6,943 nucleotides of DNA from JAAAPF01 sp964481035 (lineage in GTDB: Bacteria > Pseudomonadota > Alphaproteobacteria > Geminicoccales > Geminicoccaceae): positions 1 to 6,943 of the forward strand of contig CAYZSE010000146.1 of assembly GCA_964481035.1 (NCBI GenBank), given 5' to 3'. The position numbers and the translations under genes were made by a program. Positions 1 to 5,678 of this stretch are shown one piece after another (position 1 is the first letter of the stretch; every line of letters begins with the position of its first letter). The notes under the pieces were generated by a model that saw only the letters and a program-made list of their open reading frames with translations, did no database searches and was not told the DNA's origin.

Positions 1-3
1 ATT

Positions 4-34
4 ACCGAACGAACCCAAGCTTCGGGCGGTTTTT
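4..34 (+). terminator. Possible intrinsic terminator of a gene left of the window
   Basis: ACCG (4-7) pairs with CGGT (27-30) and CGAA (10-13) pairs with TTCG (21-24). A 2x2 internal mismatch separates the two stems and a 7-base loop closes them. The run TTTT follows immediately at 31-34. The T-run lies on the + strand side, so it would end a rightward transcript whose gene is outside the window. The stem is short and interrupted, so confidence is moderate. Positions 35-169, up to the next gene, contain no gene I can support. Confidence 0.45.
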
Positions 35-169
35 CAAGGGCTTGGCGTTGCTGGTCGCGGCTCGTGCGGTGGCCTCTCCGGGCGAGGCACGACGGTGCGG
101 GGCGGGCGTGCTAGCATCGGGCGACGGGATGGCGCGGCGTGAGCCGATGTGCCGCAGCGAAAGGGTGTC

Positions 170-991
170 ATGCGCATTCGATTGGGTTGCCGGCTCAGCT
201 ACCAGATGCCCGCGCCGACGCCGATGATCCTCACCTTGAACGTGCACTACTCGCGGGCCGCCGACCTCGAGCGGCCCGATCTCCTGACCACCGACCCGCC
301 CGTCCCCGTCGGCGCCTACCGCGACGGCTTCGGCAACTGGTGCAGCCGGCTGACAGCGCCCATGGGCGCCTTCACCGTCGCCACCGAGGGCATCCTGCGC
401 GACGCCGGGTTGCCCGACCCGGTCGATCCCGCCGCGGCGCAGCATCCCGTCGAGCAGTTGCCGGGCGCGGTGCTGACCTTCCTGTTGCCGAGCCGCTATT
501 GCGAGAGCGACCTCTTGGCCGACTTCGCCTGGCAGCGCTTCGATGAGGGGCCCTCGGGCTGGGCCCGCGTGAAGGCGGTCTGCGATTTCGTCCACGACCA
601 CGTCACCTTCGGCTACGAGCACGCCCGCGCGACGCGAACCGCGGCCGAGACGCTCGAGGAGGGCGTCGGCGTCTGTCGCGACTTCACCCATTTGGCCGTC
701 GCGCTCTGCCGCTGCCTCAACATCCCGGCCCGCTACTGCACGGGCTACGTCAGCGACATCGGCCAGTCGTCGCGCCAGGCGGCGATGGACTTCGCCGCGT
801 GGATGGAGGTCTATCTGGGCTCGCAATGGTGGGTGTTCGACCCGCGCAACAACGACGTCCGGTTCGGCCGCGTCCTCATCGCGCGGGGGCGCGACGCCGC
901 CGACGTTCCCCTCACCCACAGCTTCGGCCGCCACGCCCTCACGGGCTTCCAGGTCTGGATCGACCGCGCCGACGCCACCCCCGGGGCGTGA
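170..991 (+). CDS. Transglutaminase-like family protein lacking the catalytic His
   Basis: The 273-residue product is a bacterial transglutaminase-like (papain-fold) protein. The N-terminal part (about 1-115) matches the beta-rich domain that precedes the core in this family, with the typical opening MRIRLG and the segment PTPMILTLNVH. The core spans about 130-230. Its nucleophile is Cys169 in GVGVCRDFTH and the Asp is Asp224 in WVFDPRNN. The His normally found in a D-F-H-A-W type motif is Ala209 (codon GCC at 794-796, context MDFAAWMEVY), so the Cys-His-Asp triad looks incomplete. I chose ATG 170 because it begins the family N-terminus and has GAAAGGG (159-165) just upstream; ATG 149 in the same frame would add seven unrelated residues. 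There is no signal peptide, so it is probably cytoplasmic. Some members of this family may naturally carry Ala here. The substrate is unknown. It converges on the thiolase with a 36-base gap. Confidence 0.88.
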   Translation: MRIRLGCRLSYQMPAPTPMILTLNVHYSRAADLERPDLLTTDPPVPVGAYRDGFGNWCSRLTAPMGAFTVATEGILRDAGLPDPVDPAAAQHPVEQLPGAVLTFLLPSRYCESDLLADFAWQRFDEGPSGWARVKAVCDFVHDHVTFGYEHARATRTAAETLEEGVGVCRDFTHLAVALCRCLNIPARYCTGYVSDIGQSSRQAAMDFAAWMEVYLGSQWWVFDPRNNDVRFGRVLIARGRDAADVPLTHSFGRHALTGFQVWIDRADATPGA

Positions 992-1027
992 GCTCCGGTG
1001 CGACGCCGAAGCCTTCGCCGCTGGCCC

Positions 1028-2194
1028 TCAGCGCAGGCGCTCGAGGATGCTGACGTAGTTGGCGACCGCCGCCCCGCCCATGTTGTAGAGGCCGGCGAGG
1101 GTGGCGCCCTCGACCTGGATGGCGCCGGCCGTGCCGGTGAGCTGCATGCAGGCGAGCGCGTGCATCGAGGTGCCGGTGGCGCCGATCGGGTGGCCCTTGG
1201 CCTTGAGCCCGCCCGAGGGGTTGACGGGAAGGTCACCTTCCATCTCCGTCCGCCCCTCGGCGAGCACCCGGGCGCCCTCGCCCGGCGCCGCCAGCCCCAT
1301 CGCCTCGTATTCGAGCAGCTCGGCGATGGTGAAGCAGTCGTGGGTCTCGACCAGGCTCAGGTCGTCGAGGGCGATGCCGGCCGTCGCACGAGCCCGCCGC
1401 CAGGCCTCGGCGCAGCCCGGAAAGGCGGTGATGTCGCGCTTCGACAGCGGGAAGAAGTCGTTGACGTGCTCGGCGGCGCGGAACACCAGGGCCCGCGGTG
1501 CGGTGAGCGCCGTGTCGACGTCGGCGAGGACCAGCGCCACCGCGCCGTCCGAGACCAGCGCGCAGTCGGTCCGCTTCAACGGCCCGGCGACGAACGGGTT
1601 CTTGTCGCTCGGGTGGCGGCAGAAGTCGAAGCCGAGGTCCTTTTGCATCTGCGCCAAGGGGTTGTTGGCGCCGTTCTTGTGGTTCTTGGCGGCGATGCGG
1701 GCGAGGGCGTCGGACTGATCGCCGTACTTCTGGAAGTAGCTCTGGGCGATGCGGCCGAAGACGCCGGCGAAGCCGCCCTCGATCGCCCCCTCCTCCTCGC
1801 GGTAGGCGGCGCCGAGCAGCGCGTCGACGACCGCCTCGCCGGCGAGTTCGGTCATCTTTTCGACGCCGACGACCAGCACCCGGCGGGCCTTGTTGGCGGC
1901 GATGGCGTTGAGCCCCTGGTGGATCGCGGCGCTGCCCGAGGCGCAGGCGTTCTCGACCCGCGTCGCCGGCTTGAAGCGCAGGCTCGGGTCGAGCTGGAGG
2001 ACGAGCGCGGCGGTGAAGTCCTGGCGAACGAAGCCGGGGTTGAACTGGCCGAGATAGATGGCATCGACGTCCGCGGGCGCCAGCTCGGCGTGGGCGAGGG
2101 CCGCCGCCGCCGCCTCGACGACGAGGCTCTCGACCGAGCGATCCGCGTGCCGGCCGAACCTGCCGTGCCCCCAGCCGATGATGCAGCCGGTCAT
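1028..2194 (-). CDS. Acetyl-CoA acetyltransferase / SCP2-type thiolase
   Basis: This 388-residue protein belongs to the thiolase superfamily, SCP2/SCP-x-like branch, whose members condense or cleave acyl-CoA thioesters. The nucleophilic cysteine is Cys84 in RVENACASGSAA. The HDCF motif is at 285-288 (VETHDCFT), and the third motif is at 325-341 (NPSGGLKAKGHPIGATG, His335). The C-terminal Cys-x-Gly loop of classical thiolases is absent; the end reads NMGGAAVANYVSILE. That is expected in this branch, where the HDCF cysteine takes the acid/base role. Length is normal for the family. The ATG start is fixed by a strong ribosome site, AAGGGAG, at 2207-2201. Many such thiolases sit next to a DUF35 OB-fold partner gene, but none is present: the downstream neighbour converges and the upstream neighbour diverges. 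The true acyl substrate cannot be read from sequence; fatty-acid, steroid or aromatic side-chain metabolism are all possible. Confidence 0.92.
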   Translation of the reverse strand: MTGCIIGWGHGRFGRHADRSVESLVVEAAAAALAHAELAPADVDAIYLGQFNPGFVRQDFTAALVLQLDPSLRFKPATRVENACASGSAAIHQGLNAIAANKARRVLVVGVEKMTELAGEAVVDALLGAAYREEEGAIEGGFAGVFGRIAQSYFQKYGDQSDALARIAAKNHKNGANNPLAQMQKDLGFDFCRHPSDKNPFVAGPLKRTDCALVSDGAVALVLADVDTALTAPRALVFRAAEHVNDFFPLSKRDITAFPGCAEAWRRARATAGIALDDLSLVETHDCFTIAELLEYEAMGLAAPGEGARVLAEGRTEMEGDLPVNPSGGLKAKGHPIGATGTSMHALACMQLTGTAGAIQVEGATLAGLYNMGGAAVANYVSILERLR

Positions 2195-2200
2195 GCTCGC

Positions 2201-2207
2201 CTCCCTT
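2201..2207 (-). promoter_or_regulatory. Ribosome binding site of the thiolase
   Basis: Read on the minus strand this is AAGGGAG, six bases before the ATG at 2194-2192. It fixes the thiolase start. The rest of the divergent spacer (2208-2329) must hold the promoters for the thiolase and the TauE permease, but I see no convincing -35/-10 pair in it. Confidence 0.7.
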
Positions 2208-2329
2208 CGCCGCCCTGCCCGCGCCGCACGAATGGGCGATGGGCGAGCGTCCTCTTTCGGTTATGAGGATCGCATGAACGCAGCCACGGGCGCGCCGTCA
2301 AGGGTCGAGGCTCGCCCGGCGGGCGGACC

Positions 2330-3061
2330 TTGAGCCTCGATCTCGCCTCGCCCACCTTCGCCACAGCGCTCGCGGGCGCCTTCGTGGCGGGGCTGGTGCG
2401 CGGCTTCTCGGGCTTCGGCGCCGCCATGGTCCTCGTGCCGATCCTCGCCGCCACCTTCGGGCCGAGGCTCGCCGTGCCCGTGCTGACGCTCTTGGACCTC
2501 GCCCTGACTGCGCCGATCGCCTGGCGGCTGCGCCGCCGCTGCGCGCCCCGCGAGGTCCTGCCGCTCATGGCGGGCCACGCCCTCGCCCTGCCGGTGGGCA
2601 TCATGGTGCTGGTCACGGCCGACCCCGAGGCGCTGCGCCGCGCCATGGGTGCTCTGGTCCTCGCCGTGGCGCTGCTGATGGCGCTCGGCTGGCGCCGCCG
2701 CACGGCACCCGGCAGCACCGCCACCGTCGCCGTCGGCGGTGCCGCCGGCTTCCTTTCGGGCGCCACGGGCATCGGCGGACCGCCCGTCGTCCTCTTCTGG
2801 CTCAGCGGCCAGGACGGCGCGCCCCGGGTGCGGGCCAACATCTTCGTCTTCTTCACCCTCACCGGCACGCTCGCGCTCGCGGGCTTCGCCGTCGCCGGCC
2901 TCGTGACCGCCGAGGCGCTGCGGCTCGCGCTCATGCTGGGCCCGGCCTACGCAGCGGGCCTTCTCCTCGGCGGCCGCGTCTTCGGGCGCGCCGATGAGCG
3001 CCTCTTCCGCCCGGCCGCCCTGCTCCTGATCGCCGCCATCGGGGTCGTCAGCCTGGTCTGA
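2330..3061 (+). CDS. TauE/SafE family permease (sulfite exporter-type)
   Basis: This 243-residue, strongly hydrophobic protein is a TauE/SafE-type inner-membrane permease. Characterised relatives export sulfite, sulfoacetate or other small organic anions; the substrate here is unknown. The two family half-repeats are visible. The first has RGFSGFGAAMVLVP at 24-37, and the second has GFLSGATGIGGPPVVLF at 140-156. Hydrophobic segments lie at about 10-22, 31-43, 47-65, 78-97, 105-121, 133-157, 171-193, 197-216 and 227-243. The start is TTG at 2330-2332: an in-frame stop lies at 2264-2266 and no ATG or GTG occurs between, and TTG gives the usual short N-terminus. Upstream GGGCGGA (2321-2327) is a poor, close ribosome site, so translation may be weak. 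A diverged fragment of a second copy of this gene's 3' end lies at 4694-4822. Confidence 0.9.
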   Translation: MSLDLASPTFATALAGAFVAGLVRGFSGFGAAMVLVPILAATFGPRLAVPVLTLLDLALTAPIAWRLRRRCAPREVLPLMAGHALALPVGIMVLVTADPEALRRAMGALVLAVALLMALGWRRRTAPGSTATVAVGGAAGFLSGATGIGGPPVVLFWLSGQDGAPRVRANIFVFFTLTGTLALAGFAVAGLVTAEALRLALMLGPAYAAGLLLGGRVFGRADERLFRPAALLLIAAIGVVSLV

Positions 3062-3267
3062 GCGCGCCTGTGCGATCGATCACGGCGCCATCGCAAAGGA
3101 CGGCCAGCGTTGGTCGCCATGCACGACCACTCCGCCTCTCCCAGCCCGGCGGTCCACGAGGAGACGATGCCACGGACGGTCGACCGGGGGATACGAGATG
3201 GTCGCAGATAAACCGGCCCGGAAAAGGTGCTAAGGTAACGCGTTCACCGAATTGCCGAGCGGCGCCG
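3062..3267 (+). other. Spacer before the AEC permease; no gene seen
   Basis: This 206-base gap follows the TauE permease stop. An in-frame GTG at 3070 could extend the AEC permease by 66 residues, but that extension is rich in Arg, Gly, Pro and Ser, not hydrophobic, and unlike any permease N-terminus. It is more likely leader sequence. TGCTAAGGT (3228-3236) looks vaguely like an extended -10 box, but no matching -35 sits 16-18 bases upstream. I assign no promoter. Confidence 0.4.
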
Positions 3268-4575
3268 ATGCTCGACTTCGTGATCGCTTCTTTGCTGGTC
3301 GTCGGCATCGGTCTGGCCCTCCGTGGCTGCGGGCACGGGGCGGCCTCCATCGATCTTCTGCGCGACCTCATCCTCAAGGTGGCGCTGCCGGCGACCGTCG
3401 CCGCGGCGATCCTTCAGGCCGAGCTTCGCGCCGCCTGGGCGGTCCTGCCGCTGGCGATGGTCGCCTGCAGCGGCGTGACGCTCGCCGTGTTCGCGGCGGC
3501 TCGACGCGGCGGCGCGGGCCTGGGCAGCGTCGCCCAAGGCAACGCGGCCGTGGTCCTGGCACCCTTCGCCGCGCCGGGCATCACGACGTTTCCCTTCATC
3601 GGGGTGGCCTTGGGTACCGAAGGTCTCGCCCAGGCCGCCGTCGGCCACATCGGCTGCGTCCTCGCCTATCTCCTGGGTGTACCCCTCGTCGTGGCCCTCG
3701 CCCGGCGCGCCGCCGCGCCTGCCGTCTCGGCGCGCACGACGCTGCGGCGGCTGGCCGGTGAGCCGATCCTGCTGAGCGCGATCGCCGCCGGCGGGATCGT
3801 CGCGCTCGACATCCGCTACGACGGCCTGCCGGTGGCGCTGCGGCAAGGTCTCGACGCGCTGCAGGCGCTGCTCGCGCCGCTCGTCCTGGTCTTCGTCGGG
3901 CTCACCGTGCGGCTTCGGTATGCGCGGCTGAAGCCGGTCCTGCGAACGCTGTCGTTGCGCCTCGCCGTCAGCCTCGCCTTCGCGGCGGGCGTGCTGGCCG
4001 TCGTCCCGCTCGGACCGGTGCTGCCGATCGTGCTGGTCGTGCTCCCGCTCTCGGCGCCGCCGCTCTACGGGGTCGCCTGCATGTACGCCGTCGAGCGCGG
4101 CGCGGCCGGCCCCGTCGCCTTCGACCACGACTTCGCGCTCGACCTCTACGGCCTCGCGCTGCCGGCGTGCATGGCGGCCGTGGTCGCGGCGCTGCTCGTG
4201 CCGCAGCTCGCCGCCGACCCGCGCTGGCTCGCGCTCGCGACCCTCCTGCCCTTGACCCTCTTCGCAGCGCTCGCCGACCCACCCGAGACTGTCCGCCGCC
4301 GACGGGCTTCAGCGCGCCGCGACGATGGCGCGAACATCGTTGACGTCGGTGAGCGTCGGCCCGGTCACGAGGCGGTCGCCCACGGCCGCGAAGGCCGGGT
4401 ACGCGTCGTGGCCGCCGTATGCCGCCGCCGCATCGACGCCGGCCGCCCGCATCCGCACCAACGTGGCGGGCAGGACGAACGCCCCGACGTCGTCCTCGGA
4501 CCCGTCGGTCCCGTCGCTGTCGCAGGCGAGCGCCGCGATGCCGGCGGCGCCCTCGGGCGCGAGGACGAGGCCTAG
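3268..4575 (+). CDS. AEC (auxin efflux carrier)-like permease with read-through tail
   Basis: The 435-residue product appears to be a 10-segment inner-membrane permease of the AEC type (bile/arsenite/riboflavin transporter superfamily), whose bacterial members move small carboxylates or amino acids; the substrate is unknown. Hydrophobic segments lie at about 1-18, 31-50, 57-77, 91-115, 122-146, 165-181, 197-214, 230-246, 250-272, 291-312 and 319-336. The central breakage motif region is around FPFIGVALG (108-116). ATG 3268 is chosen because the first helix begins there, with GAGCGG (3257-3262) upstream. The permease-like part ends near residue 345. Residues 348-435 are hydrophilic and Arg/Gly/Asp-rich, and they are encoded exactly antisense to the glycerate kinase remnant, so the native stop appears to have been lost. 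Family members are usually about 300-330 residues. Family assignment is moderate; the tail is clearly anomalous. Confidence 0.68.
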   Translation: MLDFVIASLLVVGIGLALRGCGHGAASIDLLRDLILKVALPATVAAAILQAELRAAWAVLPLAMVACSGVTLAVFAAARRGGAGLGSVAQGNAAVVLAPFAAPGITTFPFIGVALGTEGLAQAAVGHIGCVLAYLLGVPLVVALARRAAAPAVSARTTLRRLAGEPILLSAIAAGGIVALDIRYDGLPVALRQGLDALQALLAPLVLVFVGLTVRLRYARLKPVLRTLSLRLAVSLAFAAGVLAVVPLGPVLPIVLVVLPLSAPPLYGVACMYAVERGAAGPVAFDHDFALDLYGLALPACMAAVVAALLVPQLAADPRWLALATLLPLTLFAALADPPETVRRRRASARRDDGANIVDVGERRPGHEAVAHGREGRVRVVAAVCRRRIDAGRPHPHQRGGQDERPDVVLGPVGPVAVAGERRDAGGALGREDEA

Positions 4576-4692
4576 AAGGAACTCGCCGTTGCGCCCGCCC
4601 CGCCCGGCGGCAACGGTGACCGTCATCGTCGTCTCGCCGCCGGAGAAGATGGCGGCTGGCGGCGCCGCGGGCTCGCCCGCCCGAGCGACGTA
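4309..4692 (-). pseudogene. Glycerate kinase remnant (C-terminal MOFRL part only)
   Basis: This stretch encodes 127 residues that align end to end and without gaps with the last 127 residues of the intact glycerate kinase at 5679-6943, about 92 of 127 identical by hand count. It starts at YVARAGEP and ends at its own TGA (4311-4309). About 290 N-terminal codons, including the whole nucleotide/substrate-binding half, are missing. Upstream the frame meets a TAG at 4710-4708 and has no start before an internal ATG at 4626-4624, so at most a lone 105-residue MOFRL piece could be made. Conserved positions have drifted: GGRNTEF has become GGRNGEF, the Asn of AGNDAY is His, and TNVND is TDVND. It shares its bases with the tail of the AEC permease frame on the opposite strand, with codon boundaries in register. 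I judge it non-functional. Confidence 0.88.
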
Positions 4693-4711
4693 GCTGGCGC
4701 TGCCGGCCTAC
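4690..4711. other. Junction between glycerate kinase and TauE remnants
   Basis: Left of about 4693 the sequence follows the intact glycerate kinase (compare 6060-6063). From about 4703 rightward it follows the 3' end of the TauE gene (CCGGCCTACG, compare 2942-2951). In between, TGCCGGCC matches the glycerate kinase side and CCGGCC matches both, so the breakpoint lies within a short microhomology. Both fragments lose their 5' parts here. A TAG on each strand (4691-4693 on +, 4710-4708 on -) closes both frames. Confidence 0.65.
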
Positions 4712-4822
4712 GCGGCGGGCCTCCTCCTCGGCGGCCGGGTCTCCGGCGGGACGAGCGAGCGCACCTACCGCACGGCGGTCCTTCTCATCATCGCCGCCAT
4801 CGGGAACGTGACGCTGGTCTGA
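4694..4822 (+). pseudogene. TauE/SafE permease remnant (last 42 codons)
   Basis: The frame after the TAG at 4691-4693 encodes 42 residues that match, without gaps, residues 202-243 of the intact TauE/SafE permease, about 28 of 42 identical by hand count. Shared blocks are PAYAAGLLLGGRV and IAAIG, both end in a Leu-Val pair and a TGA, and both are followed by GCGCG. No start codon precedes it and about 200 N-terminal codons are absent, so it cannot make a permease. The substitutions are spread over the fragment, so it comes from a diverged paralogue rather than a recent copy of the intact gene. It lies head to head with the glycerate kinase remnant. Confidence 0.85.
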
Positions 4823-4842
4823 GCGCGGTACCGGGTTCGGCG

Positions 4843-4860
4843 CGCCGGCGTCGGCCGGCG
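4843..4860. repeat. Perfect GC hairpin after the TauE remnant
   Basis: CGCCGGC (4843-4849) and GCCGGCG (4854-4860) form a perfect 7-bp stem with the 4-base loop GTCG, 21 bases past the TauE remnant stop. No T-run follows on either strand, so it is not a typical intrinsic terminator. It may be a leftover 3' structure of the lost gene. Confidence 0.5.
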
Positions 4861-4888
4861 AGAATTGGCGGCCTCGCCGTCGCCCGCT

Positions 4889-4926
4889 TGCGCCGGCAAG
4901 GCTCGAACCGGCGACCCTCGTTCTTT
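4889..4926 (-). other. tRNA 3'-end-like sequence with an inverted repeat
   Basis: On the minus strand this reads like the 3' third of a tRNA: GAGGGTC, then GGTTCGAGCCT resembling the T-loop B-box consensus (GGTTCGANNCC), then a CGGCGCA acceptor-like end. The T-stem pairs poorly (GCCGG against CTTGC, with one mismatch and one G-T pair), no CCA is encoded, and no anticodon arm is found upstream, so it is not a working tRNA. The perfect 6-bp pair CGCCGG (4891-4896) / CCGGCG (4908-4913) is an alternative reading as a simple hairpin beyond the cupin gene's stop. A decayed attachment-site footprint is possible but unproven. Confidence 0.3.
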
Positions 4927-4930
4927 CACG

Positions 4931-5392
4931 TCACTCGGCGGCGGGCGTGCGACCGGTCGGTCCCTCGGCCGTCACCATGGCGATAACCTCACCGTCCCTG
5001 GCCCAGCCGAAATGATTCGCGCCCGCCGGCTCCGTCCACACCGTGCCCGGCGTGAACGGCACGAGCGCCGCCTCGTCCCAGGTATCGCCGAAGGCGAAGT
5101 GGAACGTGCCGGCGACGACGATGCTCGTGCGCAACATCTCCGGGTGCGAATGCGGCGGGATCCGCATGCCCGCCGGCACCTTGATCAGCATCGAGTAGGG
5201 GCCGGCCGCGTTGGGATTGCCGTGCACCACGGCAACCTCCATGCCGGCGTTGCCGACCGCCAGCCAGTCGATCTCGTCGGGGAGGAGGATCACGGGCTCC
5301 CCGCCCGCGTACCCAGTCGCCGCCACCGTCAGACACGCCGTGGCGACACAGACGCCGAAAACGAAGCGCGAGCTATTTTTAGATCCCGTCAT
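4931..5392 (-). CDS. Exported small cupin-domain protein
   Basis: This 153-residue protein has a signal peptide: basic residues to Arg9, a hydrophobic stretch at about 10-26, and likely cleavage after TGYA near 29. It is therefore probably periplasmic. The single cupin barrel has motif 1 at about 75-95 with His81 and His83 (PPHSHP), and motif 2 around PFTPGTVWTEPAGANHF (112-128) with His127. In typical exported cupins of this kind the HxH is followed by a metal-binding Glu; the equivalent position here is Leu87 or Arg88, so metal coordination may be altered unless Glu85 substitutes. No enzymatic role can be assigned. The ATG at 5392-5390 is preferred because AAAGGAGGG precedes it and the signal peptide begins there; an in-frame ATG at 5443 would read through that ribosome site. 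It has the same orientation as the glycerate kinase but lies 286 bases downstream of it, so it probably has its own promoter. Confidence 0.86.
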   Translation of the reverse strand: MTGSKNSSRFVFGVCVATACLTVAATGYAGGEPVILLPDEIDWLAVGNAGMEVAVVHGNPNAAGPYSMLIKVPAGMRIPPHSHPEMLRTSIVVAGTFHFAFGDTWDEAALVPFTPGTVWTEPAGANHFGWARDGEVIAMVTAEGPTGRTPAAE

Positions 5393-5398
5393 CCGCAA

Positions 5399-5407
5399 CC
5401 CTCCTTT
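5399..5407 (-). promoter_or_regulatory. Strong ribosome binding site of the cupin gene
   Basis: The minus strand reads AAAGGAGGG at 5407-5399, six bases before the ATG at 5392-5390. It is the best Shine-Dalgarno match in the window. It decides the start against the longer frame beginning at 5443, which would translate the site itself. Confidence 0.8.
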
Positions 5408-5413
5408 AACCGG

Positions 5414-5451
5414 TATGTTATGATTGAGACGCCAATAAGCCATACGTTATG
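5414..5451 (-). promoter_or_regulatory. Direct-repeat pair in the AT-rich cupin leader
   Basis: Two near-identical 9-mers, TATGTTATG (5414-5422) and TACGTTATG (5443-5451) on the + strand, differ at one base and begin 29 bases apart, close to three helical turns. They lie in the one conspicuously AT-richer strip of the window (about 5365-5460), just upstream of the cupin ribosome site. This is where the cupin promoter should be. A two-site regulator or a promoter with an upstream site would fit; I cannot name the factor and see no clean -35/-10 pair. Confidence 0.3.
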
Positions 5452-5468
5452 CGCAATGCCGAGTCGGT

Positions 5469-5518
5469 TCGCTCCGGTCGAAAGCGCCGTCAATCCAGGC
5501 CATCGCTCGCTCCGGTCG
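5469..5518. repeat. 12-bp direct repeat, TCGCTCCGGTCG
   Basis: TCGCTCCGGTCG occurs exactly at 5469-5480 and again at 5507-5518, starting 38 bases apart, in the non-coding gap between the glycerate kinase and cupin genes. The rest of that gap (5519-5678) holds a small hairpin, TCGGTC (5583-5588) pairing with GACCGA (5593-5598), with no T-run, about 80 bases beyond the glycerate kinase stop. I see no gene in it. Confidence 0.45.
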
Positions 5519-5678
5519 GCGCCCTCTCGGCTCTATGATCTCTCTTTTCGGCACGGGAAACGCTAGCCCTTTCGATCGGCACTCGGTCCCAAGACCGATA
5601 GACTCGTGCCACACCCGATCGCGATGGGGGAGCAGTCGGCGTTCTCGGCGATCGAGTTCACCGTCGCCGCGCCCCGGC

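Noticed and set aside
109..117. TGCTAGCAT as an extended -10 box for the transglutaminase-like gene
   Set aside because: No -35-like hexamer lies at the right distance, and such short matches are expected by chance.
2..934. Long minus-strand open frame (310 codons) opposite the transglutaminase-like gene
   Set aside because: Its product is low-complexity Ala/Arg/Gly/Val with no recognisable motif, and the + strand frame has clear family motifs; it is an antisense shadow in GC-rich DNA.
992..1027. Terminator between the convergent transglutaminase-like and thiolase genes
   Set aside because: The only self-complementary stretch (around GAAGCCTTC) leaves no room for a loop and there is no T-run on either strand.
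998..2266. 422-codon plus-strand frame opposite the thiolase
   Set aside because: The minus-strand thiolase has all catalytic motifs and a strong ribosome site; this frame has neither and is compositionally biased.
2274..2333. Short frame of 19 codons from ATG 2274 whose TGA overlaps the TauE TTG start, as a leader peptide
   Set aside because: There is no ribosome site and no recognisable leader features; the overlap alone is weak evidence.
3070..3267. 66-residue N-terminal extension of the AEC permease from GTG 3070
   Set aside because: The extension is polar and Arg/Pro-rich; the first membrane helix starts right at ATG 3268, which has a ribosome site, though a weak one.
4865..5566. 233-codon plus-strand frame across the cupin gene
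   Set aside because: It has His/Arg-rich composition and no domain, and lies antisense to a cupin with signal peptide and ribosome site.
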